Positions 35,501 to 44,196 of a stretch of 64,000 bases of DNA are shown one piece after another. A program made the translations under genes and the position numbers. The first letter of the stretch is position 1. Each line of letters opens with the position of its first letter. The DNA lies in contig NZ_BCYO01000001.1 of assembly GCF_001598235.1 (NCBI RefSeq), forward strand, positions 434,001 through 498,000. The letters run 5' to 3'. The DNA is from Polaromonas jejuensis NBRC 106434 (GTDB lineage: Bacteria > Pseudomonadota > Gammaproteobacteria > Burkholderiales > Burkholderiaceae_C). Below the pieces are notes generated by a model. The model was not told the origin of the DNA. It made no database searches and was given only the letters and a program-made list of their open reading frames with translations.

Positions 35501-36583
35501 GGCGTCTGTGCTTGCGCTGCCGCGCCATTCGCCCTGGGCTTCCAGTCGCTCCAGCGGCAGCTTCTGCTGGTCCCAGGGGCCGGGCAGGGCATTGGCCAGT
35601 TGCAGCTGCAGCAGCCAGGCCGAGGCGGCCGGTGCGCCGGAATTTTCCGCCGGCCGCACGCTGGCGCTGCCGGTCAGCAGGGTTTGCGGCCCTCGGGGCC
35701 AGAACGCGGCCACGTCCAGGTCGCGAAAGCTCGCGTCGGCTTGCGGCAGGGGTTGCGCAGCCCAGGGCATCACGCGGGCCGTGGCGCTGGCCTGCGGCTG
35801 CAACGGCGTTTTTCGCGCTGGAGGCTGAGCCTCCATCTGCAGTTCGGCCTTGACCAGCAGCTCGGCAAGCGGGCCGTGCGCGGTGGCCTTGAAGGCGAGC
35901 GGCAAAGCGGTCTTGCCACCGGGGATAAGGGTGTCGAGGGCGCCCGCGAGGCTGGCATCCAGCCGCAGCGGGCTGCGTGAAGACAGGACCGCCCGGCCGT
36001 TGTAACGGCCGCGCGCCACCTGCGCGCTGAGCAATTCGAGTTGGTGCGCCAGGCCGTTGAAAGCGTAGTTGCCCGCGATGCCTGAGGCGGAAAATACCGT
36101 GCCGCCCGTCCATTGCAGCTGGCCCACAGAGAACCCGTCAAGCACCACCGGCAGCGGCAGCCCGAGCGCCGAAGGCGGCACCGACGGCGTGGTGGAGGGC
36201 GGGCGCTGGTCGTCAACCTGCACGCTGGCCGCGGCCAGCCTGTTGAGCTTGAGCGTGCCATGCAGCAGCGACCAGGGCTGCCAGGCCAGCGTGACGTCCC
36301 GCACGTCCACACGCAAGCCGTCCCGCTGCCATACCAGCTGGTCGACATGCCCGCCGGCGCGCAGCGAACCCGTGACGCGTTCGGCGCTCAGCGGCTGCGA
36401 CCGACCTATCCAGCCCAGCGCGGTGGCCAGCGAGCCGTCGGTGCCGGCCCACCACCACAGGCCTGCCGTGGCGCTGACGGCCAGAACGGCCACGCTGCCC
36501 GCGGCCCACGCGGCGGCGCGCCACCGGCGCCGCGGCGGGCGGGCCGGTTCAGGCGGATTCGCTGAGGTGGCGGGCGTGTACAT
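32594..36583 (-). CDS. tamB: translocation and assembly module subunit TamB
   Basis: 1329 residues. It has an N-terminal membrane anchor near residues 25-48, a very long repetitive beta-rich body, and a C-terminal DUF490 (TamB) domain with QYRAYGQRLDVEQGVLRFTG and NPALDILAIRP near the end. TamB spans the periplasm and works with TamA in outer-membrane protein assembly and lipid transport. The start overlaps the tamA stop (TGATG). Confidence 0.92.
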   Translation of the reverse strand: MYTPATSANPPEPARPPRRRWRAAAWAAGSVAVLAVSATAGLWWWAGTDGSLATALGWIGRSQPLSAERVTGSLRAGGHVDQLVWQRDGLRVDVRDVTLAWQPWSLLHGTLKLNRLAAASVQVDDQRPPSTTPSVPPSALGLPLPVVLDGFSVGQLQWTGGTVFSASGIAGNYAFNGLAHQLELLSAQVARGRYNGRAVLSSRSPLRLDASLAGALDTLIPGGKTALPLAFKATAHGPLAELLVKAELQMEAQPPARKTPLQPQASATARVMPWAAQPLPQADASFRDLDVAAFWPRGPQTLLTGSASVRPAENSGAPAASAWLLQLQLANALPGPWDQQKLPLERLEAQGEWRGSASTDASKGAAMVRTLKARLGGGELLASGEWADARATPRTAGAPPAWKLQATLRNVNPALLHTQLAPLPLDGKADVRSQGAAIAFEANMQAARNDANAKNNPLGPLRLRDASATGSWNTEQAGGTLVLSTLRVRTDDAELAGQLEAQPAAKGGKGKLTLTAPGLDAQLQGELRPASGKGEVSVHGSDMAQALRWLQKLPGLPASLKTASASGSAELQASWQGGWQDPALQARLELSSLDWRRAASTPAPANTAMATTAATATTTAEALKIRAFQATLSGRLSQAQLSTQGRIEVDQRRFSVQLAGEGGRVKPPAAPSEATWQGLLKTLSVSVEDPALGSGAWRLATRGTVPLKWTPTRSGGAFESGAGEALLSAPSGAISATTPSQATLSWQPLRWRPGEFISAGKLSGLPMAWIELLAGPQMAGAGLGGNLLLDGEWNATLGETLRLNASLARSSGDITVQAEAAQGGSARVAAGVRQARLSLLSEGEALTLALRWDSERAGTAEGQLKTRLARAPAGSGGGGWSHWSWPADAPLSGQLRAQLPRIGVWSLLAPPGWRLRGSLGADVAISGTRAAPQLAGDLQANDLALRSVVDGIEFGNGRLRARLDGTRMRINEFTLQGAGEKGTGGTLTAQGEAGWIDGRPQVQLDARLQRLRASLRTDRKLTVSGEVQASLKGGQTELNGRLVVDEARIILPDEGTPQLGDDVVVRSASGAAAGQQAPAQTSGATADKEARPVKLAVQIDLGPDFRVQGKGIDTRIRGSLALDGDSLREPRLTGTVRTAGGQYRAYGQRLDVEQGVLRFTGPIANPALDILAIRPNLTQRVGVQITGTALLPSVRLYAQPELPDAEKLSWLIVGRAAASGGAEAALLQQAALALLGSKSGGMSGGLAAALGLDELSFRGASSSADGSTTEGAVTLGKRFSRNFYAAYERSVSGALGTLYVFYDLSRRFTVRAQAGNQSAVDLIFTIPYD

Positions 36584-38613
36584 CAGAAAACAAATCCCAC
36601 GCTGACGTGCAGGCGCAGCCGTTTGACCTTGACACCGTAAGCCAGGTCAATCTGCAAAGGCCCGATCGGGCTTCTCCAGCGAACACCTGTGCCAAGGCCG
36701 ACGGAGGGGCGCAGGTCACGCGGCTTGTCGGCAACGGCACCGGCGTCCAGAAACACCGTGTTTTCCCATTCGCTGGGGCGGCCATCGATCATCAGGGGGC
36801 GTTGCCATTCGACGCTGCCGACCGCCATGTAACGGCCGGGCCCGACCACCCCATTGGCCAGCGGAATGCCGATGTCGCGGTAGCCGTAGCCGCGCACCGT
36901 GTTGTCGCCACCGGTGCGAAACAGCTGGGCGCTCGGGATGCGGGCCGCGTCTTTGGCCAGCACGGCGCCGCCTTCTGCGCGCATGGCAATACGCCCGCGC
37001 CCCAGCGTTTGAATGCCCAGCCAGCGGCCGGTCGTGCGGGTAAAAGGCTGGCGATTTTCGCCCAGCGTGGTGCCGGCGCCCAGCTCGAATCCCAGGCCGT
37101 AGCCATTGCTGGGAAAAGGCAGGCTGTTGAAATAGCGGCCGGTCCAGACGTAGTTGGCCGTCAGCGCCGAGCCGTCGCCGGTATCGGCCGCCGAATTGCC
37201 CAGCAGGCCTGTGCCATGGACATTGGCCCGATCGTATTGCAGGTAGATATTGCGGTCGATGCGATCACCGGCCTGCGTGCGGCCAAAGCGCAGCCGCTGG
37301 GCCTGGGTGATCAGTTCGTTGTCGTCGATGCGTTCGGTACGGCCCAGGGCGACCCAGCGCCAGCTGGCTTCGTCGGGGATGGAGGTCCATTCGGTTTGCG
37401 CGAACGGGTCTTTTTTCTCAAGCTGCAATTTGGTGACGGCACGCCAGCCTATGCCGGGTACGCGCTGGTGGGTGTGTTCCACGGATGCCCGCGGCCCGCT
37501 GTCGGTGGTCGCACCCACGCCCAGGATGACTTTTTGCAGCCTGGCTTCACGCACCTGCACCTGAACCGGCGCGGCCTGCGGGTCGCTGGCGGGGTCGACA
37601 AAAATATAGGCCGAATCGAAGTAACCGCTGGACGCCAGCCGCTGCTGGGCCTCCACCAGCTGGCTCTGGTCATAGACCGCACCCGCATTCAGGCGGGCCA
37701 GCCGCGGCACCAGCAGCGGGTCATAACGTTGGATGCCGGTGACCTCCATAGGGCCCAGGCGGTACAGCGGGCCTGAGTCGAGCTGGAGTGTCAGGTGGGC
37801 GGTGCGGGCCGGCGCATCCACATCGGCCAGGCTGTCGGCCAGTTTTCCGGCCGGGTAGCGCCTGGCCACCAGCTTGCGCAGGGCCTGTGTCTTGGCGCCA
37901 TCCCAGGCCTCCTGGGTAAAGCGCTGGCCGGTGGGCAGGCGCCAGTCGCGCCGGATTTCTGCACGCTGGGCAATGGCATCAGGATCCGGTGATTCGGCAA
38001 TATCTCCCGCGAAGTTGATGGCGACGGGGCCCGTCAGGGTGGCTTCGCCGGGATCCACCGCCACCACGATGGTGGGTCGTTCATTGAGGCCGCCTTCACG
38101 CGTGATGCGAATGTCGGGGCTGAAGAAACCCAGCGTGCCCACAAGGTTGCGCACATTGCGCTCGGCCAGCACGATCAGGCGCGCCAGTTCCGCCTCGTCC
38201 AGATCGGTCACTGCGCGGTAGCGCTGCAGTTCGAGGTGTTTTTCGAGCAGTTCGCGCACCGCTGGCGGGGCTCGCACGGCAATGTCGAAGGCGGTGACTT
38301 CCTGCCCGGCGCTGGTGGGGCCGACGGCGCCTTCCGGCGTCGGGGCCGGCCTTACCTTTTCGGGTGGGGGTTCGGGCGCGGGGGAGGTTTGCGTGACGCC
38401 GGACGGCGGCGTTGATAGCGTGGGACGCGTGGGCGAAGCGGGGATGACGGCACTGGCCGGCTGTGCCGGCGCGGCGGTTTGGGCCCTGGCCACGGTCGCA
38501 GGAGACATCGCCAACAAGGCGAGAAGGGGGAGCAGGGCGGCGAATGCAAGGCCTGCAGTGGTCAGCCCTTGCGGGGTGGCCGTCCGCGCGCAGCAGGTAC
38601 GGGGGGTGGTCAC
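36583..38613 (-). CDS. tamA: translocation and assembly module subunit TamA (Omp85 family)
   Basis: 676 residues. The signal peptide covers roughly the first 45 residues (GLAFAALLPLLALLAMSPA), then a Pro-rich linker, POTRA-type domains (RYRAVTDLDEAELARLIVLAE; PLYRLGPMEVTGIQRYDP) and a C-terminal Omp85 beta barrel ending in HVSVGFVF with a terminal Phe. GGDNTVRGYGYRDIG matches the conserved barrel motif (RGY). The start is GTG at 38613. Confidence 0.9.
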   Translation of the reverse strand: MTTPRTCCARTATPQGLTTAGLAFAALLPLLALLAMSPATVARAQTAAPAQPASAVIPASPTRPTLSTPPSGVTQTSPAPEPPPEKVRPAPTPEGAVGPTSAGQEVTAFDIAVRAPPAVRELLEKHLELQRYRAVTDLDEAELARLIVLAERNVRNLVGTLGFFSPDIRITREGGLNERPTIVVAVDPGEATLTGPVAINFAGDIAESPDPDAIAQRAEIRRDWRLPTGQRFTQEAWDGAKTQALRKLVARRYPAGKLADSLADVDAPARTAHLTLQLDSGPLYRLGPMEVTGIQRYDPLLVPRLARLNAGAVYDQSQLVEAQQRLASSGYFDSAYIFVDPASDPQAAPVQVQVREARLQKVILGVGATTDSGPRASVEHTHQRVPGIGWRAVTKLQLEKKDPFAQTEWTSIPDEASWRWVALGRTERIDDNELITQAQRLRFGRTQAGDRIDRNIYLQYDRANVHGTGLLGNSAADTGDGSALTANYVWTGRYFNSLPFPSNGYGLGFELGAGTTLGENRQPFTRTTGRWLGIQTLGRGRIAMRAEGGAVLAKDAARIPSAQLFRTGGDNTVRGYGYRDIGIPLANGVVGPGRYMAVGSVEWQRPLMIDGRPSEWENTVFLDAGAVADKPRDLRPSVGLGTGVRWRSPIGPLQIDLAYGVKVKRLRLHVSVGFVF

Positions 38614-38634
38614 GGCCCCGAGTTTACTTGAGCA

Positions 38635-39849
38635 CTACTTGGAGAGCAGACGCATCGCCTCTTCAAGGCCCTTGATGGTCAGCGGATACATGCGCTGGCC
38701 CATCAGCTGCTGAATCACGCTGATGCTCTGGCGGTATTGCCAGACGCCCTGCGGCTCCGGATTGATCCAGGCGAACTTCGGAAAGGCGTTGGTCAGGCGC
38801 TGTAGCCATTCGGCGCCGGCTTCCTCGTTGTTGTATTCCACGCTGCCGCCGGGCTGCAGTATTTCGTAGGGGCTCATGGTGGCGTCGCCCACGAAAATCA
38901 GCTTGTAGTCCTTGTTGTACTTGCGGATGATGTCCCAGGTCGGAAATTTTTCGGCGAAGCGGCGGCGATTGTTCTTCCACATGAAGTCGTAGACGCAGTT
39001 GTGGAAGTAATAGAACTCCAGGTGCTTGAACTCGGCCTTCACGGCGGAGAACATTTCCTCGACCCGGTGGATGTGCTCGTCCATGGTGCCGCCCACGTCC
39101 ATCAGCAGCAGCACCTTCACGTTGTTGTGGCGCTCGGGCACCATCTTGATGTCCAGCCAGCCGGCGTTGGCGGCTGTTGATTTGATGGTGTCGTCCAGGT
39201 CCAGTTCCTCCTGGTTGCCCTGGCGGGCGAACTTGCGCAGGCGGCGCAGCGCGACCTTGATGTTGCGCGTGCCCAGTTCCTGCGTGTCGTCGTAATCCTT
39301 GTAGGCGCGCTGGTCCCAGACCTTCACCGCGCTCCTTTTGCGGCTTTTTTCCTGGCCTATGCGTATGCCCTGAGGGTTGAAGCCATTGGCGCCAAACGGC
39401 GAGGTGCCGCCGGTGCCTATCCATTTGCTGCCGCCTTCGTGGCGCTCCTTTTGCTCTTCAAAGCGCTTCTTCAGCGCTTCCATGAGCTCGTCCCAGCCCA
39501 TTTTTTCGATCTTGGCCTTGTCCTCGGGGCTGAGTTCCAGCTCCAGGTTCTTGCGCAACCATTCGAGCGGAATCTCCTTGGTGAAATCGGCGATCATTTC
39601 CACGCCCTTGAAGTAGCTGGCGAAGGCGCGGTCAAACTTGTCGTAGTGTTTTTCGTCCTTCACCAGCACGGTGCGGCTGAGGTAGTAGAAGTCGTCAATC
39701 TTGTAGGCGCCTTCACCGCCGCTGGATTCGTGCTTTTCGCTGTTCGGGCCAACGACACCGACCTCCAGCGCTTCAAGCAGCATCAGGTACTCCTTGACGG
39801 ACACCGGCAGTTTGGCCGAGCGCAGCGTGTAGAAGAAGTCGATCAGCAT
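38635..39849 (-). CDS. VWA domain protein, CoxE-like
   Basis: 404 residues. The N-terminal half (LIDFFYTLRSAKLPVSVKEY) resembles CoxE/YehP-like proteins; the C-terminal half is a von Willebrand A domain. Its metal site is unusual: LLLMDVGGTMDEHI has DxGxT in place of DxSxS. Such proteins pair with MoxR-type AAA ATPases to mature or activate partner enzymes. The MoxR gene is three genes upstream in the same direction, at 40691-41551. The target is unknown. Confidence 0.87.
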   Translation of the reverse strand: MLIDFFYTLRSAKLPVSVKEYLMLLEALEVGVVGPNSEKHESSGGEGAYKIDDFYYLSRTVLVKDEKHYDKFDRAFASYFKGVEMIADFTKEIPLEWLRKNLELELSPEDKAKIEKMGWDELMEALKKRFEEQKERHEGGSKWIGTGGTSPFGANGFNPQGIRIGQEKSRKRSAVKVWDQRAYKDYDDTQELGTRNIKVALRRLRKFARQGNQEELDLDDTIKSTAANAGWLDIKMVPERHNNVKVLLLMDVGGTMDEHIHRVEEMFSAVKAEFKHLEFYYFHNCVYDFMWKNNRRRFAEKFPTWDIIRKYNKDYKLIFVGDATMSPYEILQPGGSVEYNNEEAGAEWLQRLTNAFPKFAWINPEPQGVWQYRQSISVIQQLMGQRMYPLTIKGLEEAMRLLSK

Positions 39850-39856
39850 GGCAGTC

Positions 39857-40450
39857 TCAATGACGCGGCTTGTCGAGCAGGTACAGCAGTTGCGCCTTCA
39901 CCTCGGGCCATTCGCCGGCGCGCAGGCTGTACATGACGGTATCGCGAATGGTGCCGTCGCGGCGCAGCGCGTGGCCGCGGATCACGCCGTCCTTGCGGGC
40001 GCCCAGCCGCTCAATGGCGCGTTGTGAGGCGTGGTTGAAGTTGTCGGTGCGCCAACCGACCACATGGCAGCCCAGGGTCTCAAACGCATGCGTGAGCATC
40101 AACAGCTTGCAGGTGGTGTTGACATGCGTGCGCTGGCAGCGTGCGGCGTACCAGGTGTAGCCAATCTCGACGCGCTTGAGGGCCGGCACGATGTCGTGGT
40201 AGCTCGTAGAGCCCAGCACCTCGCCGCTGTCCGCATCGGTGACGGCAAAAGCCAGGCGGTTGGTGGTCTGCAGCGCGGTTTCGATGTATTCGCGCGTCTC
40301 GTACGGTTCGGGCACCGAGGTGATGCGCAGCTTCCACAGCTCGCCATCGGCGGCGGCGGCTTTCAGTCCGGCTTCATGTTCAAGTCCCAGTGGCACAAGC
40401 CGCACGCCGCGTGCTTGCAGGGTGACGGGTTCGACAAACGCCATGCTCAA
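39857..40450 (-). CDS. GNAT family N-acetyltransferase
   Basis: 197 residues. The layout follows RimJ/RimL-type GNATs: VRLVPLGLEHEAGLKAA at the start, TSYHDIVPALKRVEIGYTWYAARCQRTHVNTTCKLLMLTHAF with the acetyl-CoA site, and NFNHASQRAIERLGARKDGV. The substrate, a protein N-terminus or small amine, cannot be predicted. The start overlaps the stop of the small membrane protein gene (ATGA), within the MoxR-VWA operon. Confidence 0.88.
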   Translation of the reverse strand: MSMAFVEPVTLQARGVRLVPLGLEHEAGLKAAAADGELWKLRITSVPEPYETREYIETALQTTNRLAFAVTDADSGEVLGSTSYHDIVPALKRVEIGYTWYAARCQRTHVNTTCKLLMLTHAFETLGCHVVGWRTDNFNHASQRAIERLGARKDGVIRGHALRRDGTIRDTVMYSLRAGEWPEVKAQLLYLLDKPRH

Positions 40451-40674
40451 TTCTCCTTATCGGGCTTCTGGCGGTTTCTCCAGCGGCGGGCGATCTGCAG
40501 GCCCAGGCCGCCGCCCAGGCCCACCAGCACTATGCCGCCTATGGCGCTGTTGCCGTAGCCTTGCGCAAAAATGTCCAGGCCCAGCAGCTGGCCGGCCCAG
40601 TAGCCTATGAGTGCACCGCCTATAAAGCCAATGGCGTCCGACAGGCCTTCAAGCAGCAATGATCTCTGGTCCAT
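40447..40674 (-). CDS. small membrane protein
   Basis: 75 residues. Two hydrophobic segments, AIGFIGGALIGYWAGQLLG and SAIGGIVLVGLGGGLGLQIA, with Gly-rich packing, then a basic tail (RRWRNRQKPDKEN). I start at the ATG at 40674 (MDQRSLLLEG); a longer frame upstream has no family-like sequence. It lies between MoxR and the GNAT gene with overlap to the latter, so it is probably co-transcribed. The function is unknown. Confidence 0.7.
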   Translation of the reverse strand: MDQRSLLLEGLSDAIGFIGGALIGYWAGQLLGLDIFAQGYGNSAIGGIVLVGLGGGLGLQIARRWRNRQKPDKEN

Positions 40675-40690
40675 GGATGGGTCTTCGGTT

Positions 40691-41551
40691 TCAGCGGTTG
40701 TTGCGTTGCATGAACACCAGTTTCTCAAACAGCGTCACGTCCTGTTCGTTCTTGAGCAGCGCGCCTACCAGCGGCGGCACCGCCACTTTTTCGTCCCGGC
40801 TTTGCAAGGCCTCCAGCGGAATGTCCTCGGCCACCAGCAGTTTGAGCCAGTCGAGCAGTTCGCTGGTCGATGGTTTCTTTTTCAGGCCGGGCAGATGACG
40901 CACGTCATAAAAAGTCTTCATGGCCGCCGCCAGCAGTTCTTTCTTGAGGTCGGGGAAATGCACGTCCACGATTCTCTTCATGGTGTCGGCGTCGGGGAAC
41001 TTGATGTAGTGGAAAAAGCAGCGCCGCAAAAAAGCATCGGGCAGTTCTTTTTCGTTGTTGGAGGTGATGAACACCAGCGGCCGGTGTTTGGCCCTGATGA
41101 GTTCACGCGTCTCGTACACGTAAAACTCCATGCGGTCGATTTCGCGCAGCAGGTCATTGGGGAATTCGATGTCGGCCTTGTCGATCTCATCGATCAGCAG
41201 CGCCACCGGCTGCTCCGAGGTGAAGGCCTGCCAGAGCACGCCCTTGACGATGTAGTTGTGGATGTCCTTGACCTTTTCGCCGCCATCGACGGTACTTAGC
41301 TGCGAATCGCGCAGGCGCGACACGGCGTCGTATTCGTAGAGGCCTTGCTGCGCCTTGGTGGTGGACTTGATGTGCCACTGCAGCAGCGGAAGGTTCAGGG
41401 CCTGCGCCACTTCCTCGGCCAGCATGGTTTTTCCGGTGCCCGGTTCGCCCTTGACCAGCAGCGGCTTTTTCAGCGCGGCGGAGGCATTGACGGCCAGCAT
41501 CAGGTCCTGGGTGGCGACGTAGTTTTTTGAGCCTTGAAATTTCATGTTCAT
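40691..41551 (-). CDS. MoxR-family AAA+ ATPase
   Basis: 286 residues. Walker A KGEPGTGKTML, Walker B ALLIDEIDKAD and sensor-type TSNNEKELPDAFLRRC are all clear. MoxR proteins are chaperone-like ATPases that work with VWA-domain proteins, here the CoxE-like gene three genes downstream. The start is ATG at 41551 or two codons later. First gene of a four-gene operon. Confidence 0.93.
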   Translation of the reverse strand: MNMKFQGSKNYVATQDLMLAVNASAALKKPLLVKGEPGTGKTMLAEEVAQALNLPLLQWHIKSTTKAQQGLYEYDAVSRLRDSQLSTVDGGEKVKDIHNYIVKGVLWQAFTSEQPVALLIDEIDKADIEFPNDLLREIDRMEFYVYETRELIRAKHRPLVFITSNNEKELPDAFLRRCFFHYIKFPDADTMKRIVDVHFPDLKKELLAAAMKTFYDVRHLPGLKKKPSTSELLDWLKLLVAEDIPLEALQSRDEKVAVPPLVGALLKNEQDVTLFEKLVFMQRNNR

Positions 41552-41692
41552 GGGTCAGCAGCGTGAGAGGTGAGACGGAAATTGAGCGGGCCCTGGTGCG
41601 GGGTGCCGGCAATGCATGCCCGGCTTCGACGAGCCCAGATATAATCCAAGGTTGTTTTATACGATGAATTCTCACCGGATTGTGCGCGCAAA

Positions 41693-42358
41693 ATGAATAA
41701 GCTGTTCACCACGATATTCGCTGTAGCTGTCTCATGTGTGACGGCGTCAAGCCTTGCCCAGGAGATCAAGGGCGACGCCAAGGCCGGCGAAACCAAGAAC
41801 GCCATGTGCATCGGGTGCCACGGCATCAAGGGCTACCAGGCTTCCTTTCCCGAGGTCTACAAAGTACCCATGATCTCCGGCCAGGGGGCCAAGTACATCA
41901 TCGCTGCGCTCAACGAGTACAAAAAAGGTGAGCGCAAGCATCCCACCATGCGCGACATCGCCGCGTCCCTGTCGGATCAGGACATGGCCGACCTCGCCGC
42001 CTACTATGGTGCGCATGGCGTGGTGGCCGGTGCCGCCGTGCCGGCCACGCCCAGCAAAGCGCCCAGCCCTGAGGTCCAGGCCTTGCTGAACAAGGCCAAT
42101 TGCGCGTCTTGCCACGGCGCCAATTTCAGCAGCCCCATCGATCCGGCCTATCCCAAGATCGGCGGCCAGCATGCGGACTACCTGTTTGTGGCACTCAAGG
42201 CCTACAAGACTGAGCACAACCCCAAGGTCGGTCGTGGCAACGCCATCATGGGCGGCATGGCCAAGCAATTCAGCAACGCAGAACTCAAGTTGCTGGCCAA
42301 CTACCTGTCGTCGGTGGACGGTGAGCTGAAGGTTGTTCCGCAGAGCCACTTCCGCTGA
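41693..42358 (+). CDS. cytochrome c4 (dihaem, periplasmic)
   Basis: 221 residues. A signal peptide (MNKLFTTIFAVAVSCVTA, cleavage before QEIKG) precedes two c-type haem sites, CIGCH (residues 39-43) and CASCH (137-141), in two similar halves. Met ligands are probably in TMRDIAASL and IMGGMAKQF. Cytochrome c4 carries electrons from the bc1 complex to terminal oxidases. It is followed by a strong terminator. Confidence 0.93.
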   Translation: MNKLFTTIFAVAVSCVTASSLAQEIKGDAKAGETKNAMCIGCHGIKGYQASFPEVYKVPMISGQGAKYIIAALNEYKKGERKHPTMRDIAASLSDQDMADLAAYYGAHGVVAGAAVPATPSKAPSPEVQALLNKANCASCHGANFSSPIDPAYPKIGGQHADYLFVALKAYKTEHNPKVGRGNAIMGGMAKQFSNAELKLLANYLSSVDGELKVVPQSHFR

Positions 42359-42380
42359 GCCGGGAACAAGCCCATTTAAA

Positions 42381-42407
42381 AAAGCCGCTGCTTCAGCGGC
42401 TTTTTTA
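42381..42407 (+). terminator. rho-independent terminator after cytochrome c4
   Basis: AAGCCGCTG-CTT-CAGCGGCTT stem of 9 bp with a 3-base loop, then TTTTTA. Located 23 bp after the stop codon. It may also serve the convergent DUF1841 gene, as A-rich sequence lies on the other side. Confidence 0.93.
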
Positions 42408-42423
42408 TTGGCGTGAACAGGCC

Positions 42424-42858
42424 CTAGTCGCGGGTCGCGCGGCGCTGCACGCAGTCTATATATGCCGCGCCATCGGGCGGGCGGCCCGAGCGCTGGCTTT
42501 CCCAGACCATTTGCCCCAGACAGTCCATGGTCTCATGGTGCGCGTCATGCAGGGAGTCGCGCCTGGCGGTCAGCAGCTCCACCGCCTGGCGGATGCCGCG
42601 CGGCTGGTCGATGGAGCATTGCTCGCTGATGGTCAGGTGCATGGACAGGTGCAGGAAGGGATTGGTTTTACCGCCTTCCACGTCGTACATTTTTTCCAGC
42701 GCAGCATCCGCATCGGCAAAGTCCGCGTGGTATTCGGGGTGTTCATCCAGCCACTGGCTTGCTATGGTTTCTATAGCTTCCAGCGGTTGCCCTGAGCGGG
42801 CTTTGGCATAAACTGAGCAGAAAAATCGGCGAACGTCGGCTTGCGAGGGCGTGAACAT
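42424..42858 (-). CDS. DUF1841 family protein
   Basis: 144 residues. The protein is soluble and helical: MFTPSQADVRRFFCSVYAKA, WLDEHPEYH, NPFLHLSMHLTISEQCSIDQPRGIR, HETMDCLGQMVWESQR. These match DUF1841, a conserved beta- and gamma-proteobacterial family of unknown function. A mini-repeat encodes residues LEAIETIAS near position 28, apparently absorbed in frame. The convergent cytochrome c4 gene shares the terminator. Confidence 0.87.
   Translation of the reverse strand: MFTPSQADVRRFFCSVYAKARSGQPLEAIETIASQWLDEHPEYHADFADADAALEKMYDVEGGKTNPFLHLSMHLTISEQCSIDQPRGIRQAVELLTARRDSLHDAHHETMDCLGQMVWESQRSGRPPDGAAYIDCVQRRATRD
42771..42787. repeat. 17-bp palindromic mini-repeat, copy 7 (inside the DUF1841 gene)
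   Basis: GCTATGGTTTCTATAGC. Read on the minus strand it codes for AIETIA in frame with the DUF1841 protein. Confidence 0.85.
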
Positions 42859-43046
42859 GGCCTGAGCGTATCACGCGATGGTTTCCCGCTGCCGGCGAGG
42901 TGGTTTCGTATATGTGCCTCATCGGCGGCGCGCGCCGGCCACGTCCTACAGACAACGCCCGCGGCTTTGCCTACAGTACGCTTCAAGGTGGCGCAGTTCC
43001 GGGGCAGGGCCATCCAGGGACCCACAAGCCCGGCGAGGAGATTTCA

Positions 43047-43268
43047 ATGAACGCAGCACGCATTGCCGGAATTATTTTGATCGTGGCCGGACTGGCCGGC
43101 TTTTTCACCGGTGGTTTCAGCTTCACCAAAAACACCACCGCGGCCAAAATCGGACCCATTGAGCTGTCGGTGCAGGAAAAAGAATCCGTCAACATTCCGA
43201 AGTGGTTGAGCCTGGGGGCCGTGGCTTTGGGCGCGATCGTGCTGGTGGCGGGCTTTCGTAAATCCTGA
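43047..43268 (+). CDS. small membrane protein, DUF3185-like
   Basis: 73 residues. Two transmembrane helices: AARIAGIILIVAGLAGFFTG near the start and LSLGAVALGAIVLVAGF near the end, with a short central loop facing one side. The start is the ATG at 43047 with GAGGAG upstream; the longer frame would include the upstream spacer. It looks like the DUF3185 type of small inner-membrane protein; function unknown. The 188-bp spacer before it has no obvious signal. Confidence 0.72.
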   Translation: MNAARIAGIILIVAGLAGFFTGGFSFTKNTTAAKIGPIELSVQEKESVNIPKWLSLGAVALGAIVLVAGFRKS

Positions 43269-43340
43269 GCGTCCCTGATGCAGTGGGTGGCTTGTCCAGC
43301 CGCGCCAGCCGTCACTTGTGGGGCGCGTGTTTTGGCGGCT

Positions 43341-44171
43341 TCAGTTGCGCTGAGCGCCCAGCAGGCGGGAAATGGTTTGTGCGGCCGTGAGCAGTTGCGG
43401 CAGCATGCTTGCCTGCATCACCTTGGCGCTGGTCCGGTTGGCCTGGCCGCTGATGTTCAAGGCCGCGACGGTCTGGCCGGCCCGGTTGGTGATCGGTGCC
43501 GCCATGGACACCATGCCTTCCTCGAGTTCCTGATCCACCAGCGCCCAGCCCTGCCGGCGAACCTGGGCGATGCGCGCCGCCAGCTCATCGATGTCGGTTA
43601 CCGTGTGTTTGGTGCGCGCTGTCCGTTTTGAGGCTTGCAGGCGCTGCATGAGTTCATTTTCCGGCAGCGCCGAGAGCAGCATGCGTCCCAGCGAAGTGCA
43701 ATAGGCCGGCAATCGCGAGCCCACGTTCAGGCTGATGCTCATGATCTTGTGCGTGGGCACGCGTATCACATACACGATGTCCGTCCCGTCAAGCACGGCC
43801 GCCGAGCATGACTCCTTCACCTGCTCGACCAGGGTCTCCATCACCGGCTCGGCCAGGTTCCAGATCGGCATCGACGAGAGGTAGGCAAAGCCCAGGTCCA
43901 GGATGCGCGGGGTCAGGCGGAACAGCTTGCCGTCGCTGTCCACATAGCCCAGGGTTTGCAGCGTCAGCAGAATCCGGCGGGCGCCGGCGCGCGTGAGGCC
44001 GCTGCGCCCGGCCACTTCGGTGAGGGTTTGCAGGGGCGACTCGGCGCTGAAGGTGCGAATCACCTCCAGCCCCCGCGCAAAGGACTGAACATAGCTGTCG
44101 CCCGGCGCGGGCGTGGTGCGGGGTGCTGCGCTGATGTCGGATGTTGCGCTGGGGGGTTGGGTTGCCATCAT
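43341..44171 (-). CDS. IclR-family transcriptional regulator (PcaR/PobR-like)
   Basis: 276 residues. The helix-turn-helix region is YVQSFARGLEVIRTF, TLTEVAGRSGLTRAGARRILLTLQTLGY; the rest is an IclR effector domain (SLGRMLLSALPENEL; GWALVDQELEEGM). The start is the ATG at 44171 after AGGAG, although an in-frame TTG at 44177 is possible. It is divergent from pcaI, so it probably activates the pca genes in response to beta-ketoadipate or protocatechuate, as PcaR does in Pseudomonas. Confidence 0.88.
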   Translation of the reverse strand: MMATQPPSATSDISAAPRTTPAPGDSYVQSFARGLEVIRTFSAESPLQTLTEVAGRSGLTRAGARRILLTLQTLGYVDSDGKLFRLTPRILDLGFAYLSSMPIWNLAEPVMETLVEQVKESCSAAVLDGTDIVYVIRVPTHKIMSISLNVGSRLPAYCTSLGRMLLSALPENELMQRLQASKRTARTKHTVTDIDELAARIAQVRRQGWALVDQELEEGMVSMAAPITNRAGQTVAALNISGQANRTSAKVMQASMLPQLLTAAQTISRLLGAQRN

Positions 44172-44196
44172 GGACAAAATCTCCTAGAATTCATTA

